The notes: generated from the letters alone by a model not told the origin. A DNA stretch of 64,000 nucleotides from Isoetes taiwanensis (GCA_021234155.1 JAJEKV010000038.1:4650847-4714846), one strand, 5' to 3'; positions 1-12,770 are shown, counted from the first letter of the stretch. Numbers and translations are program-made.

Positions 1-1000
1 AAACTTATAAGGGCCGTCGGATGAAAAATAAATCAAGGGCTTAGATCTTGATCCTCGTCTTCCTGTCTCATTGGTCGAACCTTTTGGCGGTAGCGGCGGG
101 CTTTTTGGCGGGGCTCAATCCCCTTCTTCTTTTCTAAATTGAGATTACCTTACGTTTTAGCCTCCTCCTTACTTTGCCTGCCTCTCCTAGATTTCCTTCT
201 AGATCCCGCCCCTCTTCACCGTTCGTTCAGCGGCCTCAAATCCGGCCTCCTTTTTCGCTCCTCCATCCTGTTCCCCTAACGGTTTGCCCATCCTCTCCTC
301 GTCTCCTCCTCCTTTTTTTTTTCCCTTTCAAATGCTTTGGATCTTCCTTTTCGCGCTTCCAATCCTTTTCTTTCCTCCTTCGTTCTGTTTTTATGTTAAT
401 TTCCTCAATTGGGCGGTCTCGTTTGCTCCAGTTTTCTTCAAATCCGATGCTTTGGATATGAGGATTCTCGCCGCTTTACGCTTCGGATAGAGCCCATAAA
501 CGCCAAAAATGATCTCCAATCAATCCGCAATTCGGCAAAGATCACTTCCGGACCGAGCGGGAAGAGAAGCCCATGTCCGAATGTCAAAACGAGAGGTCGG
601 TATGTAGATCAACTTGCTTCAATTATGAGAAAACACCCAAAGAAATGGAAAAAGGATGTGTTCACTATGTGCGGGCGAAAGAGTAATGGTGGAAATATGT
701 GTTGCATTTCGGGGAGATCCCGGATCAATCTGGAGGAGAGAGGCCCAAGAAGCTCCAAAGACAATGAGAAAGAGGGCGTCGTGGTATGCTCGGCCCTCAA
801 GAACCCTTGAACACCATAACTCAAGGACTAAGCTTAGAGTTTTGTGCTATCCGATGCGGACCCGACCGAAGGGTTTTTATTCAATCTGTATTGGAGCGAA
901 TTTCTTGACTTTGGATTCAGGCCTGACTTGGATTTGTAATGGCGAAGCTTGGTCTGAAACATAAACATTTTCTTTTTCTATGGATAACCATAGAAAATCA
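1..1000 (+). other. Leader-like region with weak ORF
   Basis: I recognise no gene here. The stretch is pyrimidine-rich between about 130 and 400. It holds one open frame (409-810, 133 codons) whose middle is basic and serine-rich, and an overlapping frame at 656-964. Neither matches a family I know. It could be the transcribed leader or a decayed exon of a gene that starts outside the window. Confidence 0.2.
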
Positions 1001-1138
1001 GTAAGAACAATGGTAGCTACAGCTTTTATTCTTGTAAAACAATGGAATTTGTATATTTTATGGCTTTAATATACTGTTGTTTTGGAGCCCTCAAATCTAA
1101 GGGGAAAATATGTTAGGAAATTGAGTGTGAAATTGAGT

Positions 1139-1880
1139 TATTCCTATAAGTTTTCCTCTTTCCAACATCATGTGTGTTTTTACACCCACATCCTTTATAA
1201 AAAAAACAATTCATCATGTTGTTTTTAAAACGATGTATTTTAAAACCGCATCCTTTATTATGTTTCTACAACCACGACATGTATTGTTTTGGAAAAACAA
1301 CACCTAAAGGCCTTTACTTTTCTAAAGAACTACATGTGATTTGTATGTAAAACTATATATCAAAATTCCTTCTGACCAGATAAACATTATTGGAAAACAA
1401 CAGCTATTCTTGAGTAACCACATATCATTTTTCGTGAAAATCAACACTTGGAAACAACATAGCTAAGAAAAAAACCCAAAAACGTACGTGTAGTTTCTAG
1501 CAAAGTCGGACAAAATTCTTTACGTGGTTTTTCAGTGTTGTTTTTCTGCAAAACAACAGTTAAAAGTAACATGTGGACCTTTTAAGTTTATTGAGAACGA
1601 CATGTCTACTTTTTAGGAAAACAACACTTGAAAAATATAGCTACTTTTAAAAAACAACATGTAGAAACACATGTTAATTTCTACGCGTAGATAATTTTGG
1701 CAAAATTCTACGTGTAGACTTTTTCCGAAAAAAACTACATGTATAAAAATTTTGCTAAAAACTACACGTCATTTCTAGCAAATCCGGACAAAAAACAACA
1801 CGTAGTTTTTTGGTGTTGTTTTTTTGCAAAAAAGACACTGAAAAACAACATGTGGACCCAGTGTGGACCCAGTTTTGGGG
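1139..1880. repeat. Array of dispersed short inverted motifs
   Basis: About 740 bp are built from variants of two motifs, AAAACAACATGTAG and ACACGTAGTTTTT, which recur in both orientations with runs of A or T between them. This is how subterminal transposase-binding arrays of plant DNA transposons look. It lies just beyond the 3' end of the minus-strand Ptta-like gene, where the left end of the CACTA element is expected. No CACTACAAG terminus is visible next to it, and the motif differs from the one at the right end. Confidence 0.4.
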
Positions 1881-4800
1881 TGGTAGTGGAGGCACTTGAA
1901 GATCCACTTGATGATGAGTTGGCACTACTATCTGATGTATCATCATTATCACTTTCATTCATTTCCTACATTTACAGAATAAGAAATATTAAAAAAGAGA
2001 TTTCTGAATAGCAGATTTGAAGGGAAAAAAACCTACTTGTAATGAAGGATCTTCATTTAAACCAACTATATCCACCTCATCTTCAGTTTCAACTACGTTC
2101 AATTGGGATGGTCCTTCCTCCTGATTGTTAACCTACATAATAGAAAAAAGAAAGAAAGCCAATTAAATGAGCAGAAAAACAGATGATGGCAGCTCAAAAC
2201 ATATAAATACCTTCTTGGATATTGTTTTGGGTTTGAAGATGCATTTTGTCGCACCCCTTACGCATAAAGTCCCTTGCATTGAACTAAGCAAAAGGTAGAG
2301 TTAGTTTCTGAAGATGAAAGAAGTTTGAAAATAAAGTCATACCGTTTTATCAAATGTTTCTTGATCTGTGATCCATTTTGAGAACCCACCAACCTGTTTT
2401 ATGTTATCGAGTTCCATATCCGTGGGATAGCCACAGTAATACTTGAACTAATTTTTTTTTCTTAAGCTAGTAAGAACGAGCATAAAAGATAAACAATTTG
2501 AATGCCAAAGAAATGACCTTACAAATTCAGTTTTGATATAGTCATCCCCACGTAACCCGTGTATATTGCCCTGGTTTCTCTTGTTTGCAAAGAGCCTTTG
2601 TATATTGCGAGTATAGACTTTTCTGCTGTCTTGTATAAATAACTGCCAAGAATCATCATCTACTTCATCGGGTTTATCCATGTTAGGATCTTCTCTTACT
2701 TCCTTCCTTAACTTTGTTCTACAAAATCCAGAAACATATTAAGATCTTCTCTTCTTATAATAAAACAGACTGAAATACAACATCTTGAGAACAAGGCTGT
2801 AGCGTTACCTGTAATGATTCCATCTCCTACCAAGCCTTCTCAAGACATGGCGCTTAGAAAACCCAACACCATACTGCTGCTTCAGATCATGAATCACGCG
2901 TTGTTTATGGCTACGCTTAACGTTTGGCCATTTCAGGTGGATATCATAGCAGTGAAATTTCATGTACTCATTTGCCGAGTTCATAAATTTCTTACCTTCA
3001 TAATCCATATGGATCTGCCCACCTCCATATGTACACGTCTAGCAATCCAAGAAATAAGATTAGTTCATTGGACCCTACTAGTTTAATGCAGTATAATGCA
3101 ATGCATGATAGAGTTCATGCTGGACTGCGCACAGAGCACTCGAATCAGATAAAATGTGAAGCAGAAAATAGATGATAAGCAGAAAATGGAGCAAATAAAC
3201 TGAAGACGAATGTTGAAGACGAATTACAAAGTCAATGGTGCATCCTACACTTCTGTATCATCCAAAGCAAGTACCTAAACAAGGAGTCTTCAAAGTAATA
3301 TGAATACAAGGAGCATAAAATCAACAATGGTAGGAGAAGAGACAGCTCCTTTAGTGGGACAATGTGATTCCAGGAATACTTGCATGCTAAGAGTTGAGGT
3401 AAATTCTTAACTGCATTAGTCCTTTTTTACGCTCAATTGTTCTTATAAAGCCTGTCAGTAACTCAGAATATAAACCGAAGTTGCTGAAAGATGTTTCTGC
3501 AAGTAAAACAAAAATTCATCGCAGAGATGACCAGAAAAACAAAATTGGGAACTCATCAAGGGTTGCAAAGCCTTCACAAAGCATCCCTAAAGAGGAAGAA
3601 AAAATTGGGGAAAGGAAAGCTGTAGACATGACTGTGGCCATTGCTGAGGTTCCATTGGGAAAGGATAATACAGAATGCAAGGAGAGTATTCTCGTGCAGA
3701 ATCCAATGTGTCAAGAAGGTCCAGTTTTGATAAAACAGCAGAATTCGCTGTCTACGGTTACATCAGCAACTAACACTTACAGGCCTTCACAAAGTAAATT
3801 GAAGACAAATGTTGTTAGTGTAACAAAGGACAAACTAGAAAGCAGGAAAAAGCTCATTGAATCTACTTAGATCCGAAACATAGAAAGAAAGAAGATGGTC
3901 ACTTTAAGGCTCGACAGCCCCGGCTAAGGTTCAAATTAGAAAGAAATCACCAAAAGCAAAACAGAAACGGGGATTCTTAACATTCGATAAAAGGCACCTG
4001 GGAGAGCGTAAGCATGGTAAACATCTCGTGACAAAAATGTGATGACTAAGAGTCTTCAAAGTAATATGAATACAAGGAGCAATAAAATCAAAGTAATATG
4101 AATACAAGGAGCTCAATGTCCATTCGCCTATTCTTCAATTATTTTTCTTGAAAAGGATACTATTTTGCGATTGACATCAAGAGATCTTGTGATATTCTCA
4201 CCAAGAAAGAAGGAGTCCCATGAGCATCATGTTCAATGGATGGTGATTCTAAGGACAACCCGAGTCCAATTTCAATTCTAGATGCAAAGATTTGATGAAG
4301 AAAATTTGATAACTAAAAGAGTGATTGACTTCAATAGCAATGAAAGGTATTTTGGCACGGTTCAGTTCCATATTCTCGTTGGCACTAGATAGCACTTTTA
4401 AACATTCCGTTGATCCTATTCTTGCAGATAGCTTAATCATACAGCCAAGATTGTCTTAAAAAGCTGCAACGTTGTGATGACTTTGATGACCCTAAATACC
4501 ACCAAAGCCACCAAAAAGACCGAAAGAGGAACATAGGACCGTGACAGGTTTGACAACCGCAATTTATGCTTCTTTTGGTGCAAATAGTTTAGGTTCGTGG
4601 AGCAGTTACTCAAAAAAAATATTGAAGCTGCAAAAGAAGTGCTACTTCATGTTTGTTCGAGATGAATCGCATCATTGTTTGCAAACCGTTTCCAAGACGT
4701 AGAGCGAGGGGGCATCAAAAAAAGTCAAACAGAAAAAAATAAAAGTAATGTAAGAAGCAAATGAAAGAATATGAAAAGAGCAAATCATAGCATACAAGCC

Positions 4801-5358
4801 GACCGCCTAAACGAAATTCGAGTTAGCGGTGTTTCTTCCTTTATTAGCCAAAGAACTTATTAAAACTTAGAAACTCGTAATCGGCACAAAACTTAGAAAC
4901 AGAGATACCTTAGATTTTGAGAGAAGTTTTAGCTCTATCGATTTAGCACTCCTTCCACATGGATCATCTTCTTCTCCGAAGATCTTCATTCTTCTCATTT
5001 TGCGATGTATGCTCCTCCGACCGAAGTTGATGCCTCGTGACGATTTCCTTCTCGCTTTTGCCACTTTTTTTCTACCTCCTTTGTGGCCTTGTACATCTTC
5101 AGCCCTTCTACCCACTATCTCATTGGCCTTACCCATAGTTTCTGGGCTCAATAGCTGCGTAAGAGATGCAATTTGTTCCAGAATTTGAGATTGAGTAAGA
5201 ACATCTTTTGAAATGGAATTACTCAAGGAAACAGATGCATTGCTTGTTCTAGGAATAGATTTAGACTTCTTGCTGCTAGAACCCATTTCACGTTCCTTCC
5301 CTTTTGATTTTCTTCGTGCATCATCCATTGTGCTGGAGCAGCTAAATGAACTCTGCAA
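1762..5358 (-). pseudogene. Ptta/En-Spm (Transposase_24)-like accessory transposase gene
   Basis: Minus-strand exons can be followed from an ATG at 5358 to about 1762. Exon 1 (5358-4909) is Lys/Ser/Arg-rich with basic runs and ends at a good donor (AAG|GTATCT). After a long intron, exons at 3008-2805 and 2681-2448 carry the pattern typical of plant Ptta/Transposase_24 proteins: a segment ending LRRLGRRWNHYR, then W..FI with spaced asparagines and IHGLRGDDY. Later fragments (2400-2230) read VGGFSKWITDQETF, and the last exon is acidic and Ser-rich. Plant CACTA elements often pair such a gene with TNP2. Here the two are divergent and 161 bp apart. I could not confirm every splice site. Assignment is from motif pattern only. 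Confidence 0.5.
3481..3870 (+). CDS. Unknown Lys/Ser-rich ORF inside the Ptta-like gene intron
   Basis: This open frame of 129 codons runs opposite to the surrounding gene and lies within its long intron. It is rich in Lys, Ser and Thr and has no membrane segment or motif that I recognise. Two nearby copies of the string CAAAGTAATATGAATACAAG (about 4057 and 4089, and once at about 3293) show that the intron has been duplicated locally. It may be a captured host exon carried by the transposon, or chance. No ribosomal or splice context decides this. Confidence 0.22.
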   Translation: MLKDVSASKTKIHRRDDQKNKIGNSSRVAKPSQSIPKEEEKIGERKAVDMTVAIAEVPLGKDNTECKESILVQNPMCQEGPVLIKQQNSLSTVTSATNTYRPSQSKLKTNVVSVTKDKLESRKKLIEST

Positions 5359-5519
5359 CAGGGCTGAAATAGGGCTAAAATGATACGAATTTGCATTTTG
5401 GAGCCCGATGATTTAGCCATAAAATTTGCCACCGTCTAACGGCTTCCTGCAATCAACCGTGATTCCCTGCTGTTGCAAATTAAATCCAAAATCTTGAGCA
5501 ATCTGCAGCTACTACTGCG
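5359..5519. promoter_or_regulatory. Divergent promoter gap of the CACTA element
   Basis: 161 bp separate the ATG of the minus-strand Ptta-like gene (5358) from the ATG of the plus-strand TNP2 gene (5520). Both genes must be driven from this gap or from upstream sequence overlapping the other gene. No clear TATA box is visible. The function is inferred from the head-to-head layout. Confidence 0.35.
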
Positions 5520-8500
5520 ATGAGCTCCCGGAGTCCATCTACAGACGAAAGCCCTAAACCCTGGTCTTCATCTTCAATGTCAGATAATAGAATTAACGAA
5601 GACATCGACGAGTTAATGGAAGGAGGTAGTCCTAATGTTGTTTTTTTTTTTTTTTTTTGCTTAATTGTTATTTTGTTATGTAGGATTAAGCTATGGGAGG
5701 AATTGTTTGCAATAGCAATTAGACTTGGAGACTGCCCTTCACACTCCAATAGATTCTAGATTTGAGCACGCAAATTTGTTTATATGTTAGATGTATAATA
5801 TTTTATCTGGACTGAGCATGTAGTCTTAGGATTTGTAATATTACTTGGATGAAGTTGGAAGTTCTTTGTGCAAAGTTACCATCTAAAATTTCTTAGATCA
5901 ATGTAGGCATAACTTGAAAATTCCTTACATAAATTGCATTCTAAAATTCCTCTAATTATTGTAGGCGCAACTCCTCTTCATCATCATATTATGAAAGTGA
6001 CCCAAATGATAAGGTTTTTGACGAGAAGGCCCTTTGTTGGTGTACAAAATGTGTTGGCAGTAAGCAATTGACCTTTGACATCCGAGAGCAACATAGATTA
6101 TCAAATGGATGGTGTACGGACGCACCCACTCCAAGCATGGGCGCAAGGCGAGTAAACCTTGATGGAGTTGAGGTAACCATATAAATTGAAAGGTTTGATT
6201 ATTTGTTTATAATAATGGCTGTTTAATGTGCCTAATAATAGGGATTCGATGCTTCCTTACACCTGAAGATTTTTTCTCGTAACCCGGGTCTACGAGATGT
6301 CATTGACCAGTTCTTTCCAACAAATATAGACGAGGTTGCAAACCAAGCAAACTCAACAGTAAACAATGAGGAAATATCAAGGATGGCAATGTCCTTGAAT
6401 ACGGAGGCATGTAAGCCATTGTATCCAAATTCCAAAATCTCGCGGTTAGCAACATGTCTTCTAATAATAAATCTCCAACATAAGTGTGGATGGAGCAACA
6501 ATAGTGTTTCACAACTGTTCAGGTAAGAAAAAACTTCCATTCAGTTTCTATAAATAGTTGATTAATATATGTTGATTTGCAGCTTATTGGGGGATATCTT
6601 ACCTGAAGGTCATTGCCTTCCAAAGAATAGAAGAGAAGCAATTGCATGCTTGCAAGAATTGGGTTTGGAATATAATTCCATTCATGCATGTTTGAATGAT
6701 TGTATCCTTTATCGCAATGAATACGAAAACTTGAACATGTGCCCAAAATGCAATGAGCCGAGATATGATACCAAGATGAGAACGGCAAAAGTTCCAAGGA
6801 AAGTGTTGCGCCACATGCCATTGATACCAAGGTTGCAAAGGATATTCTGCTGCCCATCGCTTAGTGCACTTATGGAATTTCACTCAAAGCATCGTAGTAC
6901 AGATGGCATTTTACGGCTCATAGTGGATGGTGAAGCAATGAAACACATTGAGGATAAGTAGCCCGTATTTAAAGAAGAACCAAGGAACCTACGTCTTGCC
7001 ATAGGATTAGATGGTGTTTGTCCATTTGGTCAGAGATCATCTAGTCATAGTGTATGGCCTGTTGTGGTGGTGAATTACAATATCCCTCCTTGGCTAGCAA
7101 CAAAGACAGGGCATCTTATGCTAACACTTATTGTTCCAGGTATGTATTTTTCTTTTGCCATGGATTATTTTCTATTGTGTATTGATAATTTTGTTATATA
7201 GGTAAATATCAAGTATCTAGAGGACGTGTATCTAGAGCCACTTATAGAAGAGTTGCAAGTACTTTGGAAGGGGATTAATATGTATGATGTTCAAAGGTCA
7301 CCTCATGTCTTTACTTTTCGTGCTATATGTTGTTTCACTATTCATGACTACCCAGGATTAAGTGTTGCATCAGGTACGTACACAATTTTGAAAGTATATA
7401 TATATCCGTGTAGTCACTTATTCTTATGTTTAATGCATAGGTTTACAAACAAGTGGGTATCATGGATGCCCATCATGTGGAGCTAATTTATCATCTTATC
7501 GCTCAAAACATCTGCACAAGCAAATATATCGTGGCCATAAGAAATTTTTGCCTCCAACACACCATATGCGTGGCAATGTATCTATTGAGAAACCGAAAAG
7601 AAGGACTCCTATGGATTGGCTGTGTACATGGAAAGATGCGTGTAGGCCTCAAAACATGTTTGATGATAGTTTGGTCACTCCACCTCCTGGCATGAAAAGA
7701 CTCTCTATTTTTTACCGTCTTGAGTATTGGCCAGACCTGAAAATTGCACACTTGCTTGACCCCATGCATATCTTCAAAAATGTTGGACATTCAATTTGGA
7801 GACACTTAACAGGGGAGTGTGATACTCTGGGAAGTAGGAATGACTTGAAGGAGCTAAATATCATGCCACAATTATGGCCATTGGATAATGGAAAGTGCAG
7901 GGATGCACCTTGGGTTCTTACCAAACAAGAGCAAAAACAAGTCAAGCAAGTGATATCGAACATGAGAACACCAACAGGCTATAGTGCCTCCATTCGTCGG
8001 GCATTTACTAAAGATGGCGAACTTAGCGGTTTGAAGTCGCATGATTGGCACAAGTTCCTACAGGTAAAACATAGATCTTTTTCTAAATTCTTCATTTTCG
8101 TTTGCTTATACATACATGCTCTTTTGTCTAGCATCTTCTACCATGTGCAATAGATAATTGCTTGACACCAAGAATTCGGGATGCCATTTATCGACTAGGC
8201 AAATTTGCAAGGTATGTATTATCATGAACTTTGTAATTTTTCTTTTGTAATTTATTACATAGAACAATTTTAATTTTTTTTTTACTTTTATTCTAAAGAT
8301 GGGCATCATTAAAAGAAATCAATGCCTCTGAAATATCAACGATGGAGGTTGAAGTTGCAGAATTATTGTGCATATTAGAGCGAGAGTTTCCTACTAGCTT
8401 GTTCGATCTCCAGCTGCATCTTCTAGTACATATTCCTGAAGAAATCCGTTTGGTTGGACCGGCTCCTGGTCATTGGATGTTTTTTTTGGAACGATATATG

Positions 8501-9948
8501 AAAGTCTTGAAAGGCTTTGTTCGTCAAATGGCTAGACCAGAAGCATGCATGGCTGAAGGACATTTCGTGCAAGAGATTCTTTTCTTTATGAGTGATGCAA
8601 CGACATCAATCGATGCTGATGCTCCACGTATATGGGAGAAAGAACAATGTGTAGAAGATATAGGAGAGGTTCTTGAAGGCATTGGTGTGGAGCGAAGACT
8701 TAGTTCGGAAATGTACTTGGAGATAAACAAGTGGGTAATAGCTAACTGTGATAGCTTGGATACATGGAGAGAAAAATATGAAGTTGCACGCAAGGAAAGA
8801 GAGGAAGCTAGAAGGAGCCATGGATTAGGAAGGACGCCAAGATCGGAAAACGTTCAAGAACCTCGAAGGTCTTGAAATATTGCCGAAATTATGCCACGAG
8901 AGTGGTTATTGGGTAAGATGAGAGAAGCAGAACGCCAAGGCATTGAAAATCCAGTGGATGACTATAACATAGCACTTGGTTGTTCAAAGAAGGTAAATTG
9001 CACTTTGTACATTATTGCAATTTTCATTTTAGTACAATTTATGTTTTGCTTTTATTTTTTGCAGTAAGATTTTACACATCAATGTGGGCATATGGACAAC
9101 ATTTCCGAAGTCATGAGCACCGACAAAAGTAGAGTTACATTTGATAGTGGTATTGCAAAATGCTTTGAGCAAAAAGTCAAGCATCTACGAGAGACAACCA
9201 ACCACTAGAAGGTGATCTCAATTACGTTGGTCAAATAACAGATATCATTGAAGTGGATTTTCGATCCTTCAAAGTCAATGTGTTAAAGGCAAAGTGGTTC
9301 AAAGCATGTTATCGGGCGTAAACCGCGACAATGAGGCAAAGATCCATCGGGTTTTATGAGGTTAACTCTACTCAATTCTTAAGGGAAATGGACGAGCCAT
9401 TTGTTTATCCTAAACAAGTTGAGCAAGTTTTCTTTCACAAAAATCAAAGTGATACTAATTGGTGGATCGTGATTCATGCGATGCCTAGATCTCGGCGCAT
9501 GATTGATCCTTCTACTTTGGACTTGGCATCTTCTGAGGCTGATGGAACCCTTTTACTTGAGGGAATTGACGTTGCACAATATGAAATCAATCAAATGGTA
9601 GGTGATGAAGTAGAAGGCACTGATTCAAGTGATGATTGCGATCCAATTGAAAATCCATTTTGTCCAACAATGGAGATGCTAAATCAGAATATCCTAGATT
9701 ATGATCTGGATGAAAATGAGGAAATTGGTAATGAGCCTAGACATGTATTGCATCTAGAGCTTGGTGATGATGAACTAGAGGATATTGCCCAGGATCTAAG
9801 GGATGAAGTTCCACTTGGGAGTTTTCCAGTGTTGTTAAAAAACCCCGTTTTTAACCATAGAGTACTTCTTAAAAAACCCCTACGTTTTCTAAACGTTTGC
9901 AACCATCGGGGGTTATCAAAAAATGTAAAAAAAAAAAACCATTACTAA
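5520..9948 (+). pseudogene. TNP2-type CACTA transposase (Transposase_21 family)
   Basis: This gene encodes the catalytic transposase of En/Spm elements. Exons with GT-AG borders can be followed: 5520-5626, 5965-6172, 6242-6522, 6583-7139, 7202-7373, 7441-8063, 8132-8211, 8299-8992 and 9064 onward. Recognisable blocks in order are a Cys-rich N-terminus (WCTKCVG), the core (IHACLNDCILYRNEYENL, then IPRLQRIF and VWPVVVVNYNIPPWL), GYHGCPSCGANL, LEYWPDLKIAHLLDPMHIFK, the DUF4218 block (VHIPEEIRLVGP and RPEACMAEG) and the DUF4216 block (VDFRSFKVNVLKAKWF). In-frame stops at 6959-6961 and 8873-8875 and in the last exon mean this copy is broken. The tail is acidic. Homology to TNP2 is very clear; exact exon borders are my reading. 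Confidence 0.92.
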
Positions 9949-10649
9949 TGCCTCGAATGACTTTCATTTAGATTTTCTAGTCTAGCAAACAAGATTTTGG
10001 AACTATGAGCGGCCGCATGCATGTAGAAACATGCGGAATGCAGATAGAACCAGGGTTTTGGTTTTTTGCTCAATGAAAGAAAGGTTTTTACTGCACCATG
10101 CAAACCAGGAAACAGTTCTTGCGCCAATCCAAAACCAGTCGACCAAGGTAACTTTTCCATTCTTCTTCTTTTACAACTAATTTTATTTCGATTCTTTTTT
10201 TTCTATATTGCTTCTGAAGATCTTACTGCCATAAGTGATAAATAGAAGCAGGAAGTGAACCAAAACCGTTCCAAAGGTATAGCTGCTTCAAATAATTCCT
10301 TTTTACCTATATTCATTTCTCTTTTATCTACCTCTAGTATGATAATTATGTTAGTTGTTATATTATTAAGTTAACGTATTCTAAGATTTTAAAAACCAAA
10401 AATAAAAAACTTAAAAAAAACTTAAAAAACGTATGCTACCCGTATGGTATGCAAAGTATTTAACAACATTGGAGTTTTCCCTTATAGGATCTTTCTTTTT
10501 CCTTTTCTATATGGATATCAGTGTGTACTTTGTCTGGGGGCACTCTTTAATACGTATATTCATGCTCATTTATGGACATCTTAAGCTATTACTTATGCTT
10601 TTAAATTGTATGCTTTACCTTCTTTGTTGACTCTACATCCAATGGGAAA

Positions 10650-11442
10650 CATCAATATCTATGCTATGACTGACACATTCGCTTCTACATATGCATGTAG
10701 TAGATGTCAACAAATATATCAACCTAAAATGTTATTGAGTCACAGTAACAATATTTTGCTCCTAATGTGATGTTATTAGCATAGCAACGTAGATACAATG
10801 AATTTAGGTGAATCTCATGATACTATAAGTAAATAGAAAATTAACAATATCACTAAGTAATGTTGACTTAACTATTGATGCAACATATGCCTTTCATAGA
10901 GACACCTATAGTGTTAATTCTAGATAATGACACAATAGTCTAAGAAACAAGTGGTATTGCCTATAATACTATAGTTGACATAAGTTCAACACTTATATCA
11001 CCATTATCACAATTAGAATAACTATTGATAGTAAGGGTGATGTAAGACGTGATATTATACATGGTGCAATGGGCAACACACATAGCATCATTTGTTTATA
11101 TTGATATAATGTTCGATAGTATATATGATACAAGTCGTGATGCTATGGGTGATACTATAACTGACATAAGTAGCATCACTTATATAGTCATTTGTACAAT
11201 TAGAGTATTTGCTGATACTACGAATGGTGAAATATATGATACTACTGTTGATGCCAGTAACAACACGTATATCATCATCTATCAAAACTGATATAAACTT
11301 TGACCATATTTTTGACAATATTGATGATACTATAGGTGATACAATTTTCGTCATTAGTAGTGTCACCATACATGAAATATCACTATTAATATCACTCCAT
11401 GTTTTTTAGGATTTTAAGTGATATTAAAGTGACGATAAATGG
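10650..11442. repeat. Subterminal repeat zone of the CACTA element
   Basis: AT-rich DNA in which short motifs such as GATACTATAGGTGATAC and their complements recur in both orientations, densest from 10900 to 11400. In En/Spm elements such zones bind the accessory transposase. ORFs across it (for example 11049-11291) reflect the repeat and are not genes. Confidence 0.5.
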
Positions 11443-11458
11443 CTATCCTCTTGTAGTG
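11443..11458 (+). repeat. Right terminal inverted repeat of the CACTA element
   Basis: The sequence ends in CTATCCTCTTGTAGTG. Its reverse complement begins CACTACAAGAG, the family-typical CACTA terminus. The three bases after it (TAA, 11459-11461) would be one copy of a 3-bp target duplication. The matching left end is not visible. Confidence 0.6.
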
Positions 11459-11461
11459 TAA

Positions 11462-11530
11462 CTAGAGAATATTAACATATTAGAGAACATATTAACACAT
11501 TAGAGAACATTTAGAGAACATATTAACACG
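11462..11530. repeat. Short tandem repeat next to the CACTA end
   Basis: Three to four imperfect copies of ATTAGAGAACATATTAACAC directly follow the CACTA terminus. Confidence 0.6.
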
Positions 11531-11729
11531 GTATCATATACCAACTTCCAAACACAATAAAGACCGAAGTATGAACTATGTATGATATATAGCAAAGGTT
11601 ACTAGAGACCACGGCAGTATGTCCCTAGTAACCTTCCCCTAGGTTCCTAACCCCTTCCCCTTCCCCTTTCCCTTCCCCTGCGAGGGGTAACCCACCAGCT
11701 GGGTTAGGAAACCAGAGCTCACGCATATC

Positions 11730-12242
11730 CTAGCCTGATTCTTCCCACCATATGGGGTACCTAGTCATTGCAAAAAGTAATTCCACATGATGATACTCAC
11801 GGAAGAAGAGAAGACCCAACTCCACAAAGTTGTTGTACTCATTGTAGTACGTCCTAATAAGGCCATACATCTGTCCCTTACAAATTTCATGAATGAACTC
11901 GGATATGTATTGATCCAGAGAGTGTGCTAAATAACCAGCACGAAGAAGAGGCCTCAACTGTTGTAGCATCTCGTCCAGATCAGGAGGGGGTTCAAGAATT
12001 CCCCTCATTGCAAGTCTCCTATAACATTCAGATGGATTAATTTCCATCAGCGGCTCATGACCACAATCAAATCGCTCCAGAATGAAGTTGATTAACTCCA
12101 TTGCAAGCTCCTTGATGGGACTGTGGCGCAACCTCCACTCCAAGAAATGGTCAAATAGCTCATCTTGACCGGGCCGCACAGAATGCCTTGGGCATGCTTG
12201 CAGGCCTTCTGGAGTAGCCCAGGGAGGATTGGGTCCAATCAT
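11730..12242 (-). CDS. Unknown ORF, first of the locus A module
   Basis: A 171-codon frame counted from the methionine at 12242. The frame stays open up to 12329, but that extension runs into a low-complexity repeat, so I prefer the inner start. The protein is helical in composition, rich in Leu and Glu, with LLRAGYLAHSLDQYISEF and RTYYNEYNNFVELG. I do not recognise a family. It lies downstream of the H3-like pseudogene on the same strand. A palindrome array at 13337-13470 is on its upstream side, as for the other genes of locus A. Confidence 0.4.
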   Translation of the reverse strand: MIGPNPPWATPEGLQACPRHSVRPGQDELFDHFLEWRLRHSPIKELAMELINFILERFDCGHEPLMEINPSECYRRLAMRGILEPPPDLDEMLQQLRPLLRAGYLAHSLDQYISEFIHEICKGQMYGLIRTYYNEYNNFVELGLLFFREYHHVELLFAMTRYPIWWEESG

Positions 12243-12259
12243 TTGCAAAAGCAAGCAAG

Positions 12260-12770
12260 GATCACCGACGGAGCAAGGAACATGGAGCAGAGCAAGGAAC
12301 AAGGAGCAAGAAGCAAGGAACAAGACCAAGTAGCAAGATCAAGTAGCAAGGAACAAGGACCAAGATCAAGTAGCAAGAAGCAAGGAACAAGGAAGATCAA
12401 GGAGCAAGAAGATCAAGGAACAAGGAAGATCATGGAGCAAGGAAGCAAGGAACAAGATCAAGTAGCAAGATCAAGAGCAAGGAACAAGATCAATTAGCAT
12501 GAAGGAGCACGAAGATGAAGTAGCAAAGAACAAGGATCAAGATCAAGTAGCAAGGAACAAGGAAGATCAAAGACCAAGAAGATAAAGGAACAAGGAAGAT
12601 CAAGGAGCAAGAAGCAAGGATCAAGATCAATTAGCAAAGAACACGGAACATAAGGTGAGAAGTGAAAGCAAGGCGAGAACACGAGAAGTGAAAGCAAGGT
12701 GAGAAGTGAAAGCAAGAGGAAAACATGGAACAAAGGTGAGAAGTGAAAGCAAGGTGAAAGAATTTATAGC
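12260..12770. repeat. AAGATCAAGTAGCAAGGAACAAGG minisatellite-like block
   Basis: About 500 bp made of shuffled variants of the short words AAGATCAAGTAGCAAG, GGAACAAGG and, at the right end, GAGAAGTGAAAGCAAGGT. Long ORFs on both strands here are by-products of the repeat. Confidence 0.8.

Larger units (their letters stand above)
1762..11458 (+). mobile_element. CACTA (En/Spm) DNA transposon, left end not located
   Basis: The element is defined by a TNP2-type transposase, an adjacent Ptta-like gene, a repeat-rich subterminal zone and a terminus reading CTCTTGTAGTG (reverse complement of the CACTACAAGAG-type CACTA end) at 11458. I searched the first 2 kb for the partner CACTACAAG terminus and did not find it, so the left boundary is either outside the window or decayed. 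The start given is only the outermost recognised coding exon. Stops in TNP2 suggest the copy is no longer autonomous. Confidence 0.65.

Noticed and set aside
11049-11409. Overlapping Ile/Thr/Asp-rich ORFs on both strands
   Set aside because: Made of the GATACTAT subterminal repeat of the CACTA element.
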